Assembly (NCBI RefSeq): GCF_008107625.1
Contig: NZ_SDKK01000025.1
Location: 13,690 to 76,326 of the forward strand
Direction: 5' to 3'
Length of the DNA stretch: 62,637 nt
DNA from: Zoogloea oleivorans
GTDB taxonomy: Bacteria > Pseudomonadota > Gammaproteobacteria > Burkholderiales > Rhodocyclaceae
The notes under the pieces: model-generated
Database searches by the model: none
Seen by the model: only the letters and a program-made list of their open reading frames with translations
Told to the model about the DNA's origin: nothing
Position numbers and translations under genes: made by a program
Shown here: positions 51,516 to 61,564 of the stretch, piece after piece
How the letters are laid out: the number at the start of each line of letters is the position of its first letter
How positions within the stretch are numbered: position 1 is the first letter of the stretch

Positions 51516-54500
51516 TCAGTTTGCCCCAGGCGCATCATCCCTTCCGATGTCCTCATCCGAGCCGTGTGCCAGGCGATACAGCAGCGGCAGCACAAGCAGT
51601 GTGAGAATGGTCGATGAGAGGATGCCACCAATGACGACGGTGGCCAGGGGGCGCTGTACCTCCGCGCCTGTCCCTGTTGCGATCGCCATCGGGACAAAGC
51701 CCAGGGATGCCACCAATGCCGTCATCAGAACGGGGCGCAAGCGGGTCAAGGCTCCTTCGTGGATCGCAGGATCGAGCGCCTGGCCTTCCTCGCGCAGACT
51801 GCGGATATAGGCAATCATCACCAGGCCGTTCAGCACAGCAACGCCGCACAGGGCGATGAAGCCCACTGCTGCCGAAATGGAAAGGGGAATGTCACGCAGC
51901 CACAAGGCGATGATGCCCCCGGTCAAGGCGAACGGGATGCCCGAAAACACCAGCAGTCCGTCCTTGATGTTGCCAAACATGGCAAAGAGCAACACAAAGA
52001 CAAGGAGCAGAGCGACGGGTACGACGATCTGCAGGCGTGCTGTAGCTGACTGCAGGTTTTCAAACGTTCCTCCCCAAGTTGTCCAGTATCCTGCGGGTAC
52101 CTTGATTCGTGCGAGCCCCTGTTCGGCCTCCCCGACGAACGAGCCAATGTCCCGCCCGCGTACATTCGCACTCACCACGATCCGGCGCTTGCCGTTTTCC
52201 CGGCTGACCTGATTCGGTCCGGGGGCCAGATCCAGGGTGGCGATTTCGGCCAAAGGAATGAAGTTCGCTCGGGTATCTCCAACAGCCCCACCACGTGGCA
52301 GCGGAATCGGCAGTCGCTTGATCGCCTCCAGATCACTTCTCAGGTTGTCGGGAAGACGAACCTGAATGTCGAAACGACGATCGCCCTCGAAGAGGGTCCC
52401 AGCCTCACGCCCGCCGATCGCCGTCGCCACGGCATCCTGCACGTCCCCGACATTCAACCCATAACGGGAACTCTTCTCCCGGTCGATCTGAACGGTCAGT
52501 ACCGGCAAGCCGGTGGTCTGCTCTACCTTCACTTCGGAGGCGCCATTGATTTTTTCAAGCATGGCGGCGATCTCCGTGGCCGTTTCGTTCAGAACGTCCA
52601 TGTCGTCACCAAAGACCTTGATAGCCACGTCGCTACGGACCCCGGAGATCAGCTCATTGAAACGAAGCTGGATGGGCTGGGAGAACTCATAGTTGTTGCC
52701 AGGCAAGGTGGCCACTTCGGCCTGAATGGCTTCAAGCAGGGCGTCGCGGGTTCGCCTGGGCTCCGGCCAGTCCTTCTCGGGCTTGAGCATGATGTAGCCA
52801 TCCGAGATGTTGGGCGGCATCGGGTCCGAAGCGATTTCCGCCGTACCCGTCCGTGCAAAGACGCGCTTGATCTCCGGGAATTTCTCCTTCAGCCGGCTCT
52901 CCAACTGCCGCTGCATGGCTACCGACTGCGTCAGGCTGGTACCCGGGATGCGAAGGGCCTGGATGGCGAAATCGCCTTCATTGAGATTCGGAATGAACTC
53001 GCTCCCCATTCGCGTAGCGATCAGACCACTGAGAATCACCGTCACGAGGGCAAACGTGAGCACGACGGGCTTGGCGTTCATGGCCCACTGGAGCGCGGGT
53101 GCGTAGGTTTCCTTGGCCAACTGCATCAAGCGGTTTTCCTTCTCGGAGACGTTGTCACCAATGAAGAGAGCAACCGCGGCAGGGATGAAGGTTACTGACA
53201 GGATCATCGCGCCCAGGAGCGCGATGACGACGGTAAAGGCCATCGGATGGAACATCTTGCCCTCGACGCCGGTCAGGGCAAAGATCGGCAGATAGACCAC
53301 CATGATGATCAGTTGCCCGAAAAGCAGCGCTCGACGCGACTCACGGGATGCCTTGAAAACCTCGTGGAAGCGCTCCGTCCGGTTCAAGGGGCGGCCCAGG
53401 GATGCCCGAGCATGGGATAGCCGGCGTACGCAGTTCTCGACGATCACCACCGCACCGTCGATGATGATGCCGAAATCGAGCGCACCGAGACTCATCAGGT
53501 TGGCACTCACCTTGTTGGCTACCATGCCCGAGAAGGTAAACAGCATCGCCAACGGGATGATGCAGGCGGTGATGAGTGCGGCCCGGATGTTGCCGAGGAA
53601 CAGGAAAAGGATGGCGATGACGAGAATGGCGCCTTCCAGGAGATTCTTCTTCACCGTGGCAATGGCCTTGTCCACCAGCGTGGTGCGGTCATAGACGGTG
53701 ACCGCCTCCACCCCGGCGGGCAGATTGCGGTTGATCTCCTCCATTTTCTTGTCCACGGCCTGGGAGACCGTCCGGCTGTTCTGGCCGATCAACATGAAGA
53801 CCGTGCCGAGCACTACCTCCCGGCCATTGTCGGTGGCAGCCCCGGTGCGCAGCTCACGGCCAATGCCGACCTCGGCCACGTCGCGGATGCGGATCGGCTG
53901 GCCCTGGGCGGTACCGACGATGACGTTACGGATGTCCTCTTCGGTCTTCACCTGTCCGGGCGCACGAACCAGGTATTGCTCACCTCGCTTTTCGATGTAG
54001 CCGGCCCCGACGTTGCCGTTGTTGCGCTCCAGCGCCGTGACGATCTCCTGCAGTGTCATGCCGTAGGCCGCCAGACGTTCCGGCAAGGGAGCGACCTGAT
54101 ACTCCTTGGCATAGCCGCCAATGGAATTGATTTCCGTCACGCCCGGCACATTGCGCAGTTGTGGCTTGATGATCCAGTCCTGTATCTCCCGCAGGTCGAT
54201 GGGGGTGTAGGGGCTGCCATCCGGCTTCCTGGCCCCTTCCTTTACTTCCACAGTCCACAGGTAGATCTCGCCGAGCCCGGTCGATATCGGCCCCATGGCC
54301 GGAGATATACCGGCAGGCAGCTTGTCCCGGGCGTCCTGAATCCGCTCGTTCACCAGTTGCCGTGCAAAGTAGATGTCGGTCCCATCCTTGAAGATCACCG
54401 TTACCTGAGACAGACCGTAGCGGGACAGGGAACGTGTCTGGACCAGGTTGGGCAGCCCGGCCATCACCGTTTCGATGGGGTAGGTCACCCGCTGCTCGGT

Positions 54501-54680
54501 TTCCAGCGGGGAGTAACCAGGAGCATGGGTATTGATCTGGACCTGGACATTGGTGATGTCGGGCACGGCGTCGATGGGAAGCTTCTGGTAACTGAAGACC
54601 CCCAGCGCAGCCATCCCGAAAACGGCCAGAAGGATGAGCCAGCGCTGCTCGATGGAAAAGCGAATGATGCGTTCAAACAT
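51516..54680 (-). CDS. czcA: CzcA, heavy-metal RND efflux pump
   Basis: 1,054 residues, the family length. It has the 12-TM RND layout with two large periplasmic loops. The metal-selective HME signature DFGIIIDGAVVIVEN lies in TM4, and GRDIGSFVGEAEQGLARIKV and other conserved loops follow. CzcA exports Co2+, Zn2+ and Cd2+ with the proton gradient, through CzcB and CzcC. It ends the czcCBA run, 17 bp after czcB. Confidence 0.95.
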   Translation of the reverse strand: MFERIIRFSIEQRWLILLAVFGMAALGVFSYQKLPIDAVPDITNVQVQINTHAPGYSPLETEQRVTYPIETVMAGLPNLVQTRSLSRYGLSQVTVIFKDGTDIYFARQLVNERIQDARDKLPAGISPAMGPISTGLGEIYLWTVEVKEGARKPDGSPYTPIDLREIQDWIIKPQLRNVPGVTEINSIGGYAKEYQVAPLPERLAAYGMTLQEIVTALERNNGNVGAGYIEKRGEQYLVRAPGQVKTEEDIRNVIVGTAQGQPIRIRDVAEVGIGRELRTGAATDNGREVVLGTVFMLIGQNSRTVSQAVDKKMEEINRNLPAGVEAVTVYDRTTLVDKAIATVKKNLLEGAILVIAILFLFLGNIRAALITACIIPLAMLFTFSGMVANKVSANLMSLGALDFGIIIDGAVVIVENCVRRLSHARASLGRPLNRTERFHEVFKASRESRRALLFGQLIIMVVYLPIFALTGVEGKMFHPMAFTVVIALLGAMILSVTFIPAAVALFIGDNVSEKENRLMQLAKETYAPALQWAMNAKPVVLTFALVTVILSGLIATRMGSEFIPNLNEGDFAIQALRIPGTSLTQSVAMQRQLESRLKEKFPEIKRVFARTGTAEIASDPMPPNISDGYIMLKPEKDWPEPRRTRDALLEAIQAEVATLPGNNYEFSQPIQLRFNELISGVRSDVAIKVFGDDMDVLNETATEIAAMLEKINGASEVKVEQTTGLPVLTVQIDREKSSRYGLNVGDVQDAVATAIGGREAGTLFEGDRRFDIQVRLPDNLRSDLEAIKRLPIPLPRGGAVGDTRANFIPLAEIATLDLAPGPNQVSRENGKRRIVVSANVRGRDIGSFVGEAEQGLARIKVPAGYWTTWGGTFENLQSATARLQIVVPVALLLVFVLLFAMFGNIKDGLLVFSGIPFALTGGIIALWLRDIPLSISAAVGFIALCGVAVLNGLVMIAYIRSLREEGQALDPAIHEGALTRLRPVLMTALVASLGFVPMAIATGTGAEVQRPLATVVIGGILSSTILTLLVLPLLYRLAHGSDEDIGRDDAPGAN

Positions 54681-54697
54681 GATCGTTCCCCTTTTCC

Positions 54698-56281
54698 TTA
54701 ATGCGCGTGCTCAGCTGAGCCTTTGCCGATTTCTGCCTTCAGCACGAAGCTGCCGGCAGCGGCGTAGGACGCACCCGCCTTGATGCCAGAGACGACTTCG
54801 GTGTGCGCTTCATCACTGCGTCCGGTCTGAACGGGCTGCGTCACAAAACCACCGTCGACTCGGACAAACACGACGCTCTTTCCGTCCATGTTTTGAATGG
54901 CCTCAGAAAGCACGGCGACCGGCACTTCGGTTTCGCTAGAGATCACTTCCACGTTGACGAAGAGGCCAGGACGCCAGCTTCCCTGAGGGTTCGAGAGGAG
55001 CACCCGAGCCCGTGCCGTGCGGGTTTGCTCGCCGATGAGCGCGCCCACGTAGGCCACAGTGCCGGTCGCTGTAGAGTCGAAAGACGATGCCTTGATAGTG
55101 ACTTTCTCTCCGATCCTGACCCGGGCCAGATCCTTGGCCGGAACACTGATTTCCGCCCACACGGTGGACAGGTCGGAGATCGTGAACACTTGGCCGTCTT
55201 CCTTGACCGCTTCACCCAGGGCAATGTGCTTTTCCACAACCATTCCGTCGAAGGGGGCACGCAGCACATAGCGGTTGAGGCCGCCATCGGCATCTACACT
55301 GGCACCGATGGCGGTGAGCTTCTGCTGAACGTTGGCGACGGCAATTTCGGCCTCGCGCAGCACCTGTCGCGCCTGCAGGTAGTCTTGCTCGGCGGAGATC
55401 TTCTCCTCCCACAGTTTCCTCTCCCGCTCGTAGGTCGTCCTGGCAAAGCTCAGACGCTTCTGCGCTGCCATCAACTCGCTGCGTTGTTCCGAGAGCGCGG
55501 GGCTTGCCAGCACGGCCAGCACTTGCCCCTTCTTGACGATCTGCCCCAGGTTGGCAGACACACTCTCAACCACCCCGGCGACCCGGGGAACGACGTGTGC
55601 CGTACGATCCTCATTGAAGCGGATCTCACCGGGAAGTTGCAGAGAAGATTGAATCCGGGCTGAGCCGGCTTTATCGATCTCAACTCCTGCTGCTTTGATC
55701 TGCTCGTTACTGAGTTCGACCTTGCCCTCCTCGCGGTTGAGCATAAAGCGGCGAGTTTGAGACCCAGTCTCGACGACGACAACGGCCTCGAATACGTGGG
55801 GCTCCGCGATCGTCCCCCGCGTTTTCAGGCTGTCCTTGTCGACAACAAACTCCATCCGCTCCACTTCACCCGTCGGTCGGGTGAGCGTGAGGTGGGCTTT
55901 GACGGCGCCAGGTGCAACGGGCTTGCCATTGTCAAGAAGCCAGAGGCGCATGATAGGTTCGCCAGCACTTTCATCCAGCTGAATCTCGGCACGGGTCGTG
56001 CCGTCTGTGAGGAGCGTTCCACCGTGCGCTCCCGGGCCGCTTGTCTGGGCATGGTGCTCGGTATCGCCGTGCGAGGCATCCTCGGCATGTGCTTTGTCTG
56101 CCTTGGCGCCGTGATGCTCTGCATCCCCATGCTCCTCCGTGTGGGCATGGCTCTCGCTCTCCGAGGCGCCTTGCCCACCGTGCAGAATGAAGCCACCTGC
56201 CACACCGCCAAAGGCGATGATGAGGGCTACGGCGATCAGGTGCTTTCGGCTGATCCGGGTCGTCATGTTCTTCAGATTCAT
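54698..56281 (-). CDS. czcB: CzcB, membrane-fusion protein
   Basis: 527 residues. An N-terminal membrane anchor (about 13-30) is followed by a His-rich stretch (about residues 40-85, many H with D/E), likely metal binding. The hairpin and lipoyl-like domains (VVPRVAGVVESVSANLGQIV then KKGQVLAVL, and LRAPFDGMVVEKHIALGEAV) follow. It links CzcA with CzcC across the periplasm. AAGGAGGA precedes the ATG. It lies 18 bp after czcC and 17 bp before czcA. Confidence 0.93.
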   Translation of the reverse strand: MNLKNMTTRISRKHLIAVALIIAFGGVAGGFILHGGQGASESESHAHTEEHGDAEHHGAKADKAHAEDASHGDTEHHAQTSGPGAHGGTLLTDGTTRAEIQLDESAGEPIMRLWLLDNGKPVAPGAVKAHLTLTRPTGEVERMEFVVDKDSLKTRGTIAEPHVFEAVVVVETGSQTRRFMLNREEGKVELSNEQIKAAGVEIDKAGSARIQSSLQLPGEIRFNEDRTAHVVPRVAGVVESVSANLGQIVKKGQVLAVLASPALSEQRSELMAAQKRLSFARTTYERERKLWEEKISAEQDYLQARQVLREAEIAVANVQQKLTAIGASVDADGGLNRYVLRAPFDGMVVEKHIALGEAVKEDGQVFTISDLSTVWAEISVPAKDLARVRIGEKVTIKASSFDSTATGTVAYVGALIGEQTRTARARVLLSNPQGSWRPGLFVNVEVISSETEVPVAVLSEAIQNMDGKSVVFVRVDGGFVTQPVQTGRSDEAHTEVVSGIKAGASYAAAGSFVLKAEIGKGSAEHAH

Positions 56282-56299
56282 CTTGGAATCCTCCTTGCG

Positions 56300-57592
56300 T
56301 TATTCAGAGATACGATCAGCCAGAAGGCGATCGATTTCGGCCGCGGCCCGATGGCTGTCGGTCAGGGCACGCAGGTATTGGTTACGTGCTTGGAACAGCG
56401 TCCGCTGGGCATCGAGGACATCGAGAAAACTGAATTTGCCCAGCTCAAAGCCCTTGGTTGCGTTGTCGTAGGCCAGTTGCGCCCCGGGCAGCACCTCGCG
56501 CCGCAGGGATTCGAGTTCAAGCCGGCTATTGCTCAGCCGCTCACGGGCCTGCAGGACATCACCAGTAAGCCGGACCCGCAGGGCAGTATGTTCATCCCGC
56601 GCCTTGTCTTCCCGCTTGAGGGCTTCGAGGAGGTTGCCGCGGTTGCTGTCGAGGACGGGAATCGGGATCGACACGCCCACGAGCAGTTGGTCGCGGCCAA
56701 GTTCCTCGACACGTTTCACCCCTACACTGATCGTCGGGTCAGGAATGCGCCGGGCGCGCTCCAGAGCCGTGATCGAAGCGCGTCGTGTGATCTCAACTGA
56801 AGCCCGCCTCAGGACTGGAGATGCCTCGATCCGCTGCGCGACACCGTTGACGGACGGCACTGGAGGAAGCGCATCGACGTCTCCCTCTGCACGTTCGAAT
56901 CGTGGAATCGGATTGCCCCAGAGCCCTGTCAGTCGCTGACGGGCGACCCGCAACTCACCTTGCGCCTGGGCTAGTTCGACCCGAACCCCAGCCTCCGCAA
57001 CGCGCGCCTTGGTCTCCTCGACGGGAGAGGTTTTTCCGGCGATGACACGCTTGGAAACGGCACCAGTGGCCCGCTCAGCAAGGATGACGGTCTCTTTCGC
57101 GAGCCGGGTCCGCTCTTGCGCCGAAAGTACGTCAAAGAAGGCGCTGACGAGCGCGGCCCGGATCTCAGCACGGCGAGTGGCCAGTTCGATGTCGGCAATG
57201 TCTCGGCCACGCTCGGCGATCGCAATCCGGGCGCTTCGCTTGCCTGCGAGCTCGATGGGCTGGTTGATCTGTACGGTCGTGGTGCGCGTCGTAGTGCGGG
57301 TGTCTTCCACAAGAAACTCAATGGACGGATTGGGCCGCGCACGCCCCTGGATCACAGTACCTTCACTGGCCTCGCGTTCGCGAAGCGCTACGGTGATGTC
57401 AGGGTTGGCTCGAAGAGCCAGATCGAGCGCGGCGGCAAGCGTCAACGGACCAGCGGCTTCGCTGGGGAGCTGATTGAGTACAACGGTTTGCGTGGAAAGT
57501 GATGTCGGCGCCTGAGCATGAGCACCGAATGCGGTCGCAAAAAGGACTGCGAGCAGCGGGAATGCGGTTCTGAATGGCACGGGGGTGCGCAT
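56300..57592 (-). CDS. czcC: CzcC, outer-membrane efflux protein
   Basis: 430 residues from MRTPVPFRTAFPLLAVLFAT, a signal peptide ending AHAQ; AAGGAG precedes this ATG. The body has the duplicated TolC-like helical layout (LTLAAALDLALRANPDITVA, and KGFELGKFSFLDVLDAQRTL near the end). It forms the outer-membrane channel of the CzcCBA pump. The longer upstream frame adds 18 residues that break the signal peptide and was rejected. Confidence 0.92.
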   Translation of the reverse strand: MRTPVPFRTAFPLLAVLFATAFGAHAQAPTSLSTQTVVLNQLPSEAAGPLTLAAALDLALRANPDITVALREREASEGTVIQGRARPNPSIEFLVEDTRTTTRTTTVQINQPIELAGKRSARIAIAERGRDIADIELATRRAEIRAALVSAFFDVLSAQERTRLAKETVILAERATGAVSKRVIAGKTSPVEETKARVAEAGVRVELAQAQGELRVARQRLTGLWGNPIPRFERAEGDVDALPPVPSVNGVAQRIEASPVLRRASVEITRRASITALERARRIPDPTISVGVKRVEELGRDQLLVGVSIPIPVLDSNRGNLLEALKREDKARDEHTALRVRLTGDVLQARERLSNSRLELESLRREVLPGAQLAYDNATKGFELGKFSFLDVLDAQRTLFQARNQYLRALTDSHRAAAEIDRLLADRISE

Positions 57593-57716
57593 TGAAATCT
57601 CCTTGTTGTGCAGTCGTCGGCAGAAACCGACAGGACGACGAAACAAACGAGATCCGGCGCGGGCGCCGCCTGAAGGCGGGCTCTAAGTGAAAACTAAAGC
57701 AGGCCGCTGCGCCGAA

Positions 57717-58079
57717 TCAGAGCGCAGCGAACCAGTTTGGCCGTTCGGGGCCTGGGGGGATGTGGGTGCGAAAGAAGGCTGGCGTTGATTCCGGTGCTGA
57801 GGGCACCGGGCACCGAGGCAGGCAGCGAGTGTCCTGACCGAGAATCTTGAGGGCGCTGTAGTGGCACAGCCCACAGTCTCCGTCGATGGCGACACCTTCA
57901 CCGGAATCAGATTGCTTGGAGGTTTCCGCTTTCGATGCTTGGTGCTCGTGACTGTGATGCCCGAAATGGCCGGCATTTTTCCCGGTCTCATGCTGGCAAT
58001 AAGCACCCACCGCTGACCAGCTAAACTGGAGCGGCATAAATACAGCCAGAAGGAGGGCAACCCAAAAACGCATGTTCAA
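57717..58079 (-). CDS. CzcI-like periplasmic protein
   Basis: 120 residues. A signal peptide (MNMRFWVALLLAVFMPLQFS) is followed by a His-rich segment (HETGKNAGHFGHHSHEHQAS) and a CGLCHYSALK motif. Position and composition match CzcI-type and DUF2946 proteins found upstream of czcCBA, which are thought to affect czc regulation or metal handling in the periplasm. It lies 24 bp after cadA and 125 bp before czcC, suggesting a cadA-czcI-czcCBA transcript. Confidence 0.75.
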   Translation of the reverse strand: MNMRFWVALLLAVFMPLQFSWSAVGAYCQHETGKNAGHFGHHSHEHQASKAETSKQSDSGEGVAIDGDCGLCHYSALKILGQDTRCLPRCPVPSAPESTPAFFRTHIPPGPERPNWFAAL

Positions 58080-58103
58080 AAGTATACCGGAAGATGTTTC
58101 AAC

Positions 58104-60362
58104 TCAGCCGTGAACCTTGGTGGGTTGATCGTCAGGTTGACCAAGGCGTAGTAGCCGCAGCCCATTGCTGACCACCAATAGGCTGGCCCCCATGTCAGCA
58201 AACACGGCCATCCACATGGTGGCACTGCCTAGCAGAGCCAGAACCAGGAAGATTGCCTTGATTCCCAGCGCCAGAATGATGTTCTGCCAAAGCACCCTGT
58301 GCGTCGTGCGCGAGAGCCGAATGGCTTCAGGAATACGGCGCAGATCATCGTTCATGATCACGATGTCGGCGGCTTCCATGGCGGTATCCGTCCCCGCAGC
58401 CCCCATTGCTATGCCGATATCGGCGCGTGCCAACGCAGGCGCATCGTTGATCCCGTCACCGGTCATCGCCGTGGGGCCAAATTCTTTCTGCAAGGCTTCG
58501 ATGGCCTTGAGCTTGTCGTCAGGCAGCAGATTCCCGCGTGCATCGTCCACATTAGCCTGTGCGGCAACGGCCTGAGCCGTTGCCTGGTTGTCGCCAGACA
58601 GCATGACTGCCTTGACGCCCAGGGTATGCAAGGCCGAGATGGCTTCCCGGGCATGAGGTTTGATCGTGTCGGCAACGGCGAAGATCGCCAGCACTCCGCT
58701 TTCGTTGGCCAGGAGTGTCATCGTGCGCCCCTGGGCCTCATGTTCGACGAGGCGAGCTTCGATGGCAGGACCGCACAGTTTGCGTTCCTCGATCAATCGA
58801 TGATTCCCAAGGATCAGGTCTTGGTTACCGATGCGACCTTGAACACCACGCCCCGGCAGCGCCATGAAGTGATCGACAACGGTGGCGGACGGCGCCAGTG
58901 CCGTTGAAATGGCTTTTGATACAGGGTGGTTGGAGAGGGCTGCCAGGCTGCCGGCCCACTCCAAAATCACTTTCTCGGATACGGTCTGATCCAGGATTTC
59001 GGTTGCGACCAGCTTCGGTTTGCCTTCGGTGATCGTCCCCGTCTTGTCGAGAGCAATGACCTTCAGCTTACGGGCATCCTCCAGATAGATGCCGCCTTTG
59101 ATCAAAATCCCCCGACGTGCTGCGCTGGCGAGCCCACTCACTACCGTAACGGGCGTTGCAATCACCAAGGCACAGGGACAGGCGATCACAAGAAGGACCA
59201 AGGCTTTGTAAAGCGCTTGAGACCAGCTCCACTCCAACAACCACGGGGTCAGGAGCGCTACGGCCAGCGCGATCACGAACACAGCGGGCGTGTAGAGGGC
59301 TGCAAAGCGATCGACAAAGCGCTGCATAGGCGCCTTGCTGCCTTGAGCGGTTTCAACCGCGTGGATGATCCGGGCCAGTGTGGTCTCAGTGGATCGAGCC
59401 GTCACCCTGAATTCCAACAGCCCTGATTCGTTGATCGTCCCGGCAAAGACCGTGTCACCGATGGTCTTGTCCACCGGCAGGCTCTCGCCGGTCACCGGTG
59501 CCTGATTGACCGCACTGCTCCCGGCAGTCACGACGCCATCCAACGGAATGCGTGCGCCAGGCTTGACCCTGACGACTGCAGCAAGCATCACGTCGCGGGA
59601 GGCAAGCACATCCCAACTGCCATCAGCCTGTCTCACTTCAGCGGTTTCCGGCGTGAGCGCGAGCAGGCTCTTGATCGCGTTCCGTGCCCGATCTACCGAC
59701 CTTGCTTCAATCAGCTCTGCAATGGAATACAAAGCCATCACCATGGCGGCTTCAGGCCATTGACCAATGGCGAAGGCACCTGTGACCGCAACCGACATCA
59801 GGGCATTGATGTTCAGACGCCCCTGAGACAGGGCAGCAAGCCCCTTGCTATAGGTTGAAAATCCGGCCATCACGATCGCTGTTGCCGCCAAACCCATCCC
59901 GGCAATCTTGGCTAGAAGCACTTCGGGCATCAGGTAAGCCAGGACTTCTGCGCCAAGCGCCAGGACGAGCGCCATCGCAAAAATAGCGATACCACGTGGA
60001 ATGCCGTCGCGATCTGTGCCCGCTGGCGTACCCGGTTTGACGAGCTCTGCGGCAAAGCCCGCTTTGCGGATGGCGTCGATGATGCTTGGCAGCGCTTCAT
60101 TTGGCGCATCGATGCGCAGGGTGCGGGCCGACAGATCAAAACGAAGCCCACCGATCGCGCCGATATGCTCGACCGCCCGGCGGATCTCACTCTCCTCCGT
60201 AGGACAGTCCATTGCCGGAATGCGAAGCTGCAAACCGCCTTCCGTATCGTCGGCTTGCAGAGGCACGTTCGTGGAGGGCGCCTCGGGGGAGTGACACGTG
60301 CCGCTACACCCGCAGGATGAGGGCTGAGTCTCGGGTTGCAGGCTGATGGGCGATGGTTTCAT
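58104..60362 (-). CDS. cadA: CadA-type Cd2+/Zn2+/Pb2+ P1B ATPase
   Basis: 752 residues. A Cys-rich N terminus (SSCGCSGTCHS) precedes a heavy-metal domain with MDCPTEESEIRR. TM segments include the CPC metal motif (VIACPCALVIATPV). The phosphorylation site is DKTGTITEGKP, the HP motif is LSNHPVSKAIS, and the hinge is GDGINDAPALA. It pumps divalent soft metals out of the cytoplasm. The start follows AGGAG. It is divergent from cadR, whose operator covers its promoter. Confidence 0.95.
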   Translation of the reverse strand: MKPSPISLQPETQPSSCGCSGTCHSPEAPSTNVPLQADDTEGGLQLRIPAMDCPTEESEIRRAVEHIGAIGGLRFDLSARTLRIDAPNEALPSIIDAIRKAGFAAELVKPGTPAGTDRDGIPRGIAIFAMALVLALGAEVLAYLMPEVLLAKIAGMGLAATAIVMAGFSTYSKGLAALSQGRLNINALMSVAVTGAFAIGQWPEAAMVMALYSIAELIEARSVDRARNAIKSLLALTPETAEVRQADGSWDVLASRDVMLAAVVRVKPGARIPLDGVVTAGSSAVNQAPVTGESLPVDKTIGDTVFAGTINESGLLEFRVTARSTETTLARIIHAVETAQGSKAPMQRFVDRFAALYTPAVFVIALAVALLTPWLLEWSWSQALYKALVLLVIACPCALVIATPVTVVSGLASAARRGILIKGGIYLEDARKLKVIALDKTGTITEGKPKLVATEILDQTVSEKVILEWAGSLAALSNHPVSKAISTALAPSATVVDHFMALPGRGVQGRIGNQDLILGNHRLIEERKLCGPAIEARLVEHEAQGRTMTLLANESGVLAIFAVADTIKPHAREAISALHTLGVKAVMLSGDNQATAQAVAAQANVDDARGNLLPDDKLKAIEALQKEFGPTAMTGDGINDAPALARADIGIAMGAAGTDTAMEAADIVIMNDDLRRIPEAIRLSRTTHRVLWQNIILALGIKAIFLVLALLGSATMWMAVFADMGASLLVVSNGLRLLRLGQPDDQPTKVHG

Positions 60363-60389
60363 GGTGATCTCCTATTGCTGCCATTGGAA

Positions 60390-60413
60390 ACCCTGTAGCA
60401 ACTCCAGAGTCAA
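60390..60413 (-). promoter_or_regulatory. CadR-type MerR operator in the cadA promoter
   Basis: ACCCTGTAGCAACTCCAGAGT is an imperfect dyad typical of CadR/PbrR sites. On the cadA strand TTGACT is the -35, and about 19 bp later TCCAAT is a plausible -10. The long spacer is the hallmark of MerR-activated promoters: metal-bound CadR untwists it. Confidence 0.85.
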
Positions 60414-60475
60414 GGGGGTAAGGTGATCGCCTTCGTCAATTCACTTTTGAGCTCATGCCGGGCTCAGGCCTTACG

Positions 60476-60973
60476 ATGAAAATCGGTCAGCTCGCCCAGC
60501 AGACAGGTACTCTGGTAGACACCATTCGTTACTATGAGCGCGAGGGGCTGCTCCCGCGTGCAGCGCGAACGGAAGGCAACTATCGGATCTACGATGCCGT
60601 TCATCTTGAACGTCTGGCCTTCATTCGGCGGTGTCGCTCCCTCGACATGACACTGGACGAAATCCGGGTGCTTCTGTGTTTCAGGGACCGCCCATTGGAA
60701 AGTTGCGAGGACGTCAACACGTTACTCGATGCCCATATCAATCACGTCGCCGATCGGATACGCGAGCTGCTGCAGTTGGAAAAACAGCTGCTGACACTCC
60801 GAGAATGTTGCCGGGACGGTCGACAGGCGGCCGATTGCGGAATCTTGAACGAGCTGTCGCACGGGGCGACGGAGGTCGCCGGGCCCTCTGTATCGGAGAG
60901 TCACCTTTCTGCAACGCATGCCGGCGGCCGACGGCACGTGGTCCAAAGAACGCAAGAACAGGGGGAGGACTGA
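60476..60973 (+). CDS. cadR: CadR, MerR-family Cd2+/Pb2+-responsive regulator
   Basis: 165 residues from MKIGQLAQQTGTLVDTIRYY, the MerR-family start. A longer frame begins seven codons upstream. The HTH is followed by a dimer helix and the metal-binding cysteines: LLCFRDRPLESCEDVN and LRECCRDGRQAADCG, matching CadR/PbrR spacing. It is divergent from cadA, and the operator between them is recognisable. It activates cadA when bound to Cd(II), and perhaps the downstream czc genes. Confidence 0.93.
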   Translation: MKIGQLAQQTGTLVDTIRYYEREGLLPRAARTEGNYRIYDAVHLERLAFIRRCRSLDMTLDEIRVLLCFRDRPLESCEDVNTLLDAHINHVADRIRELLQLEKQLLTLRECCRDGRQAADCGILNELSHGATEVAGPSVSESHLSATHAGGRRHVVQRTQEQGED

Positions 60974-61000
60974 CTGACCGGCCCAGAGCGGCTGATTCGC

Positions 61001-61564
61001 TCAAAGGTCTTTGAATACGTCCCGGTGCATCTTGATCGTGGCTGGCTGAGTGCGTTTCTTCGTGTGGTTCTTGGCCATTTCTTCTGCCCAAAGGCTGACT
61101 TCAAAGCCGAGTTTTCGGTAAAAACCGAGCACCGCTTCATCGTTATCCGCATCGACAACGATCAATCGTGCGGCGGACAAGCCTGCCGTATTGAGAATGT
61201 CACCAAGCAGGAGCGCCATCAAGGCGGCGCCCACACCCGTACGCTGCAGGTCCTGGTGAACCGCAAGTCTCCCAATCTTCACGGCAGGAAAGGCAGCAAG
61301 TTCGATGTGCTCATAGACCCCCAAGTCGAACTTCTCGGAGTTGTTGAGCTTTATCGCGTCGTTGGCGAGAGTGAAATACCCGACCGGGCCTTCAAAATGC
61401 TGATGAAAAGCCACATTGGTGAAACCCAGTCTGGCTTCGTGCAAGGTCAGTGCCTGTGCCGTCAGAAAATCGTCTAGACGAGGTTTTCCGCACGAGAACG
61501 TACCGAGAGTCGCCGGATCAACCTTCGTGATGGGGAGGTAACCATATCCCTCGTCAGTCAGCAT
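61001..61564 (-). CDS. GNAT-family N-acetyltransferase
   Basis: 187 residues. The acetyl-CoA loop VKIGRLAVHQDLQRTGVGAA lies at about residues 95-115, and the fold continues to YRKLGFEVS, a common GNAT ending. The start overlaps the stop of a small upstream gene (TGATG). This layout resembles GNAT toxin pairs such as TacT, which acetylate aminoacyl-tRNA, but the partner is not a recognised antitoxin family. An ordinary acetyltransferase is equally possible. Confidence 0.75.
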   Translation of the reverse strand: MLTDEGYGYLPITKVDPATLGTFSCGKPRLDDFLTAQALTLHEARLGFTNVAFHQHFEGPVGYFTLANDAIKLNNSEKFDLGVYEHIELAAFPAVKIGRLAVHQDLQRTGVGAALMALLLGDILNTAGLSAARLIVVDADNDEAVLGFYRKLGFEVSLWAEEMAKNHTKKRTQPATIKMHRDVFKDL

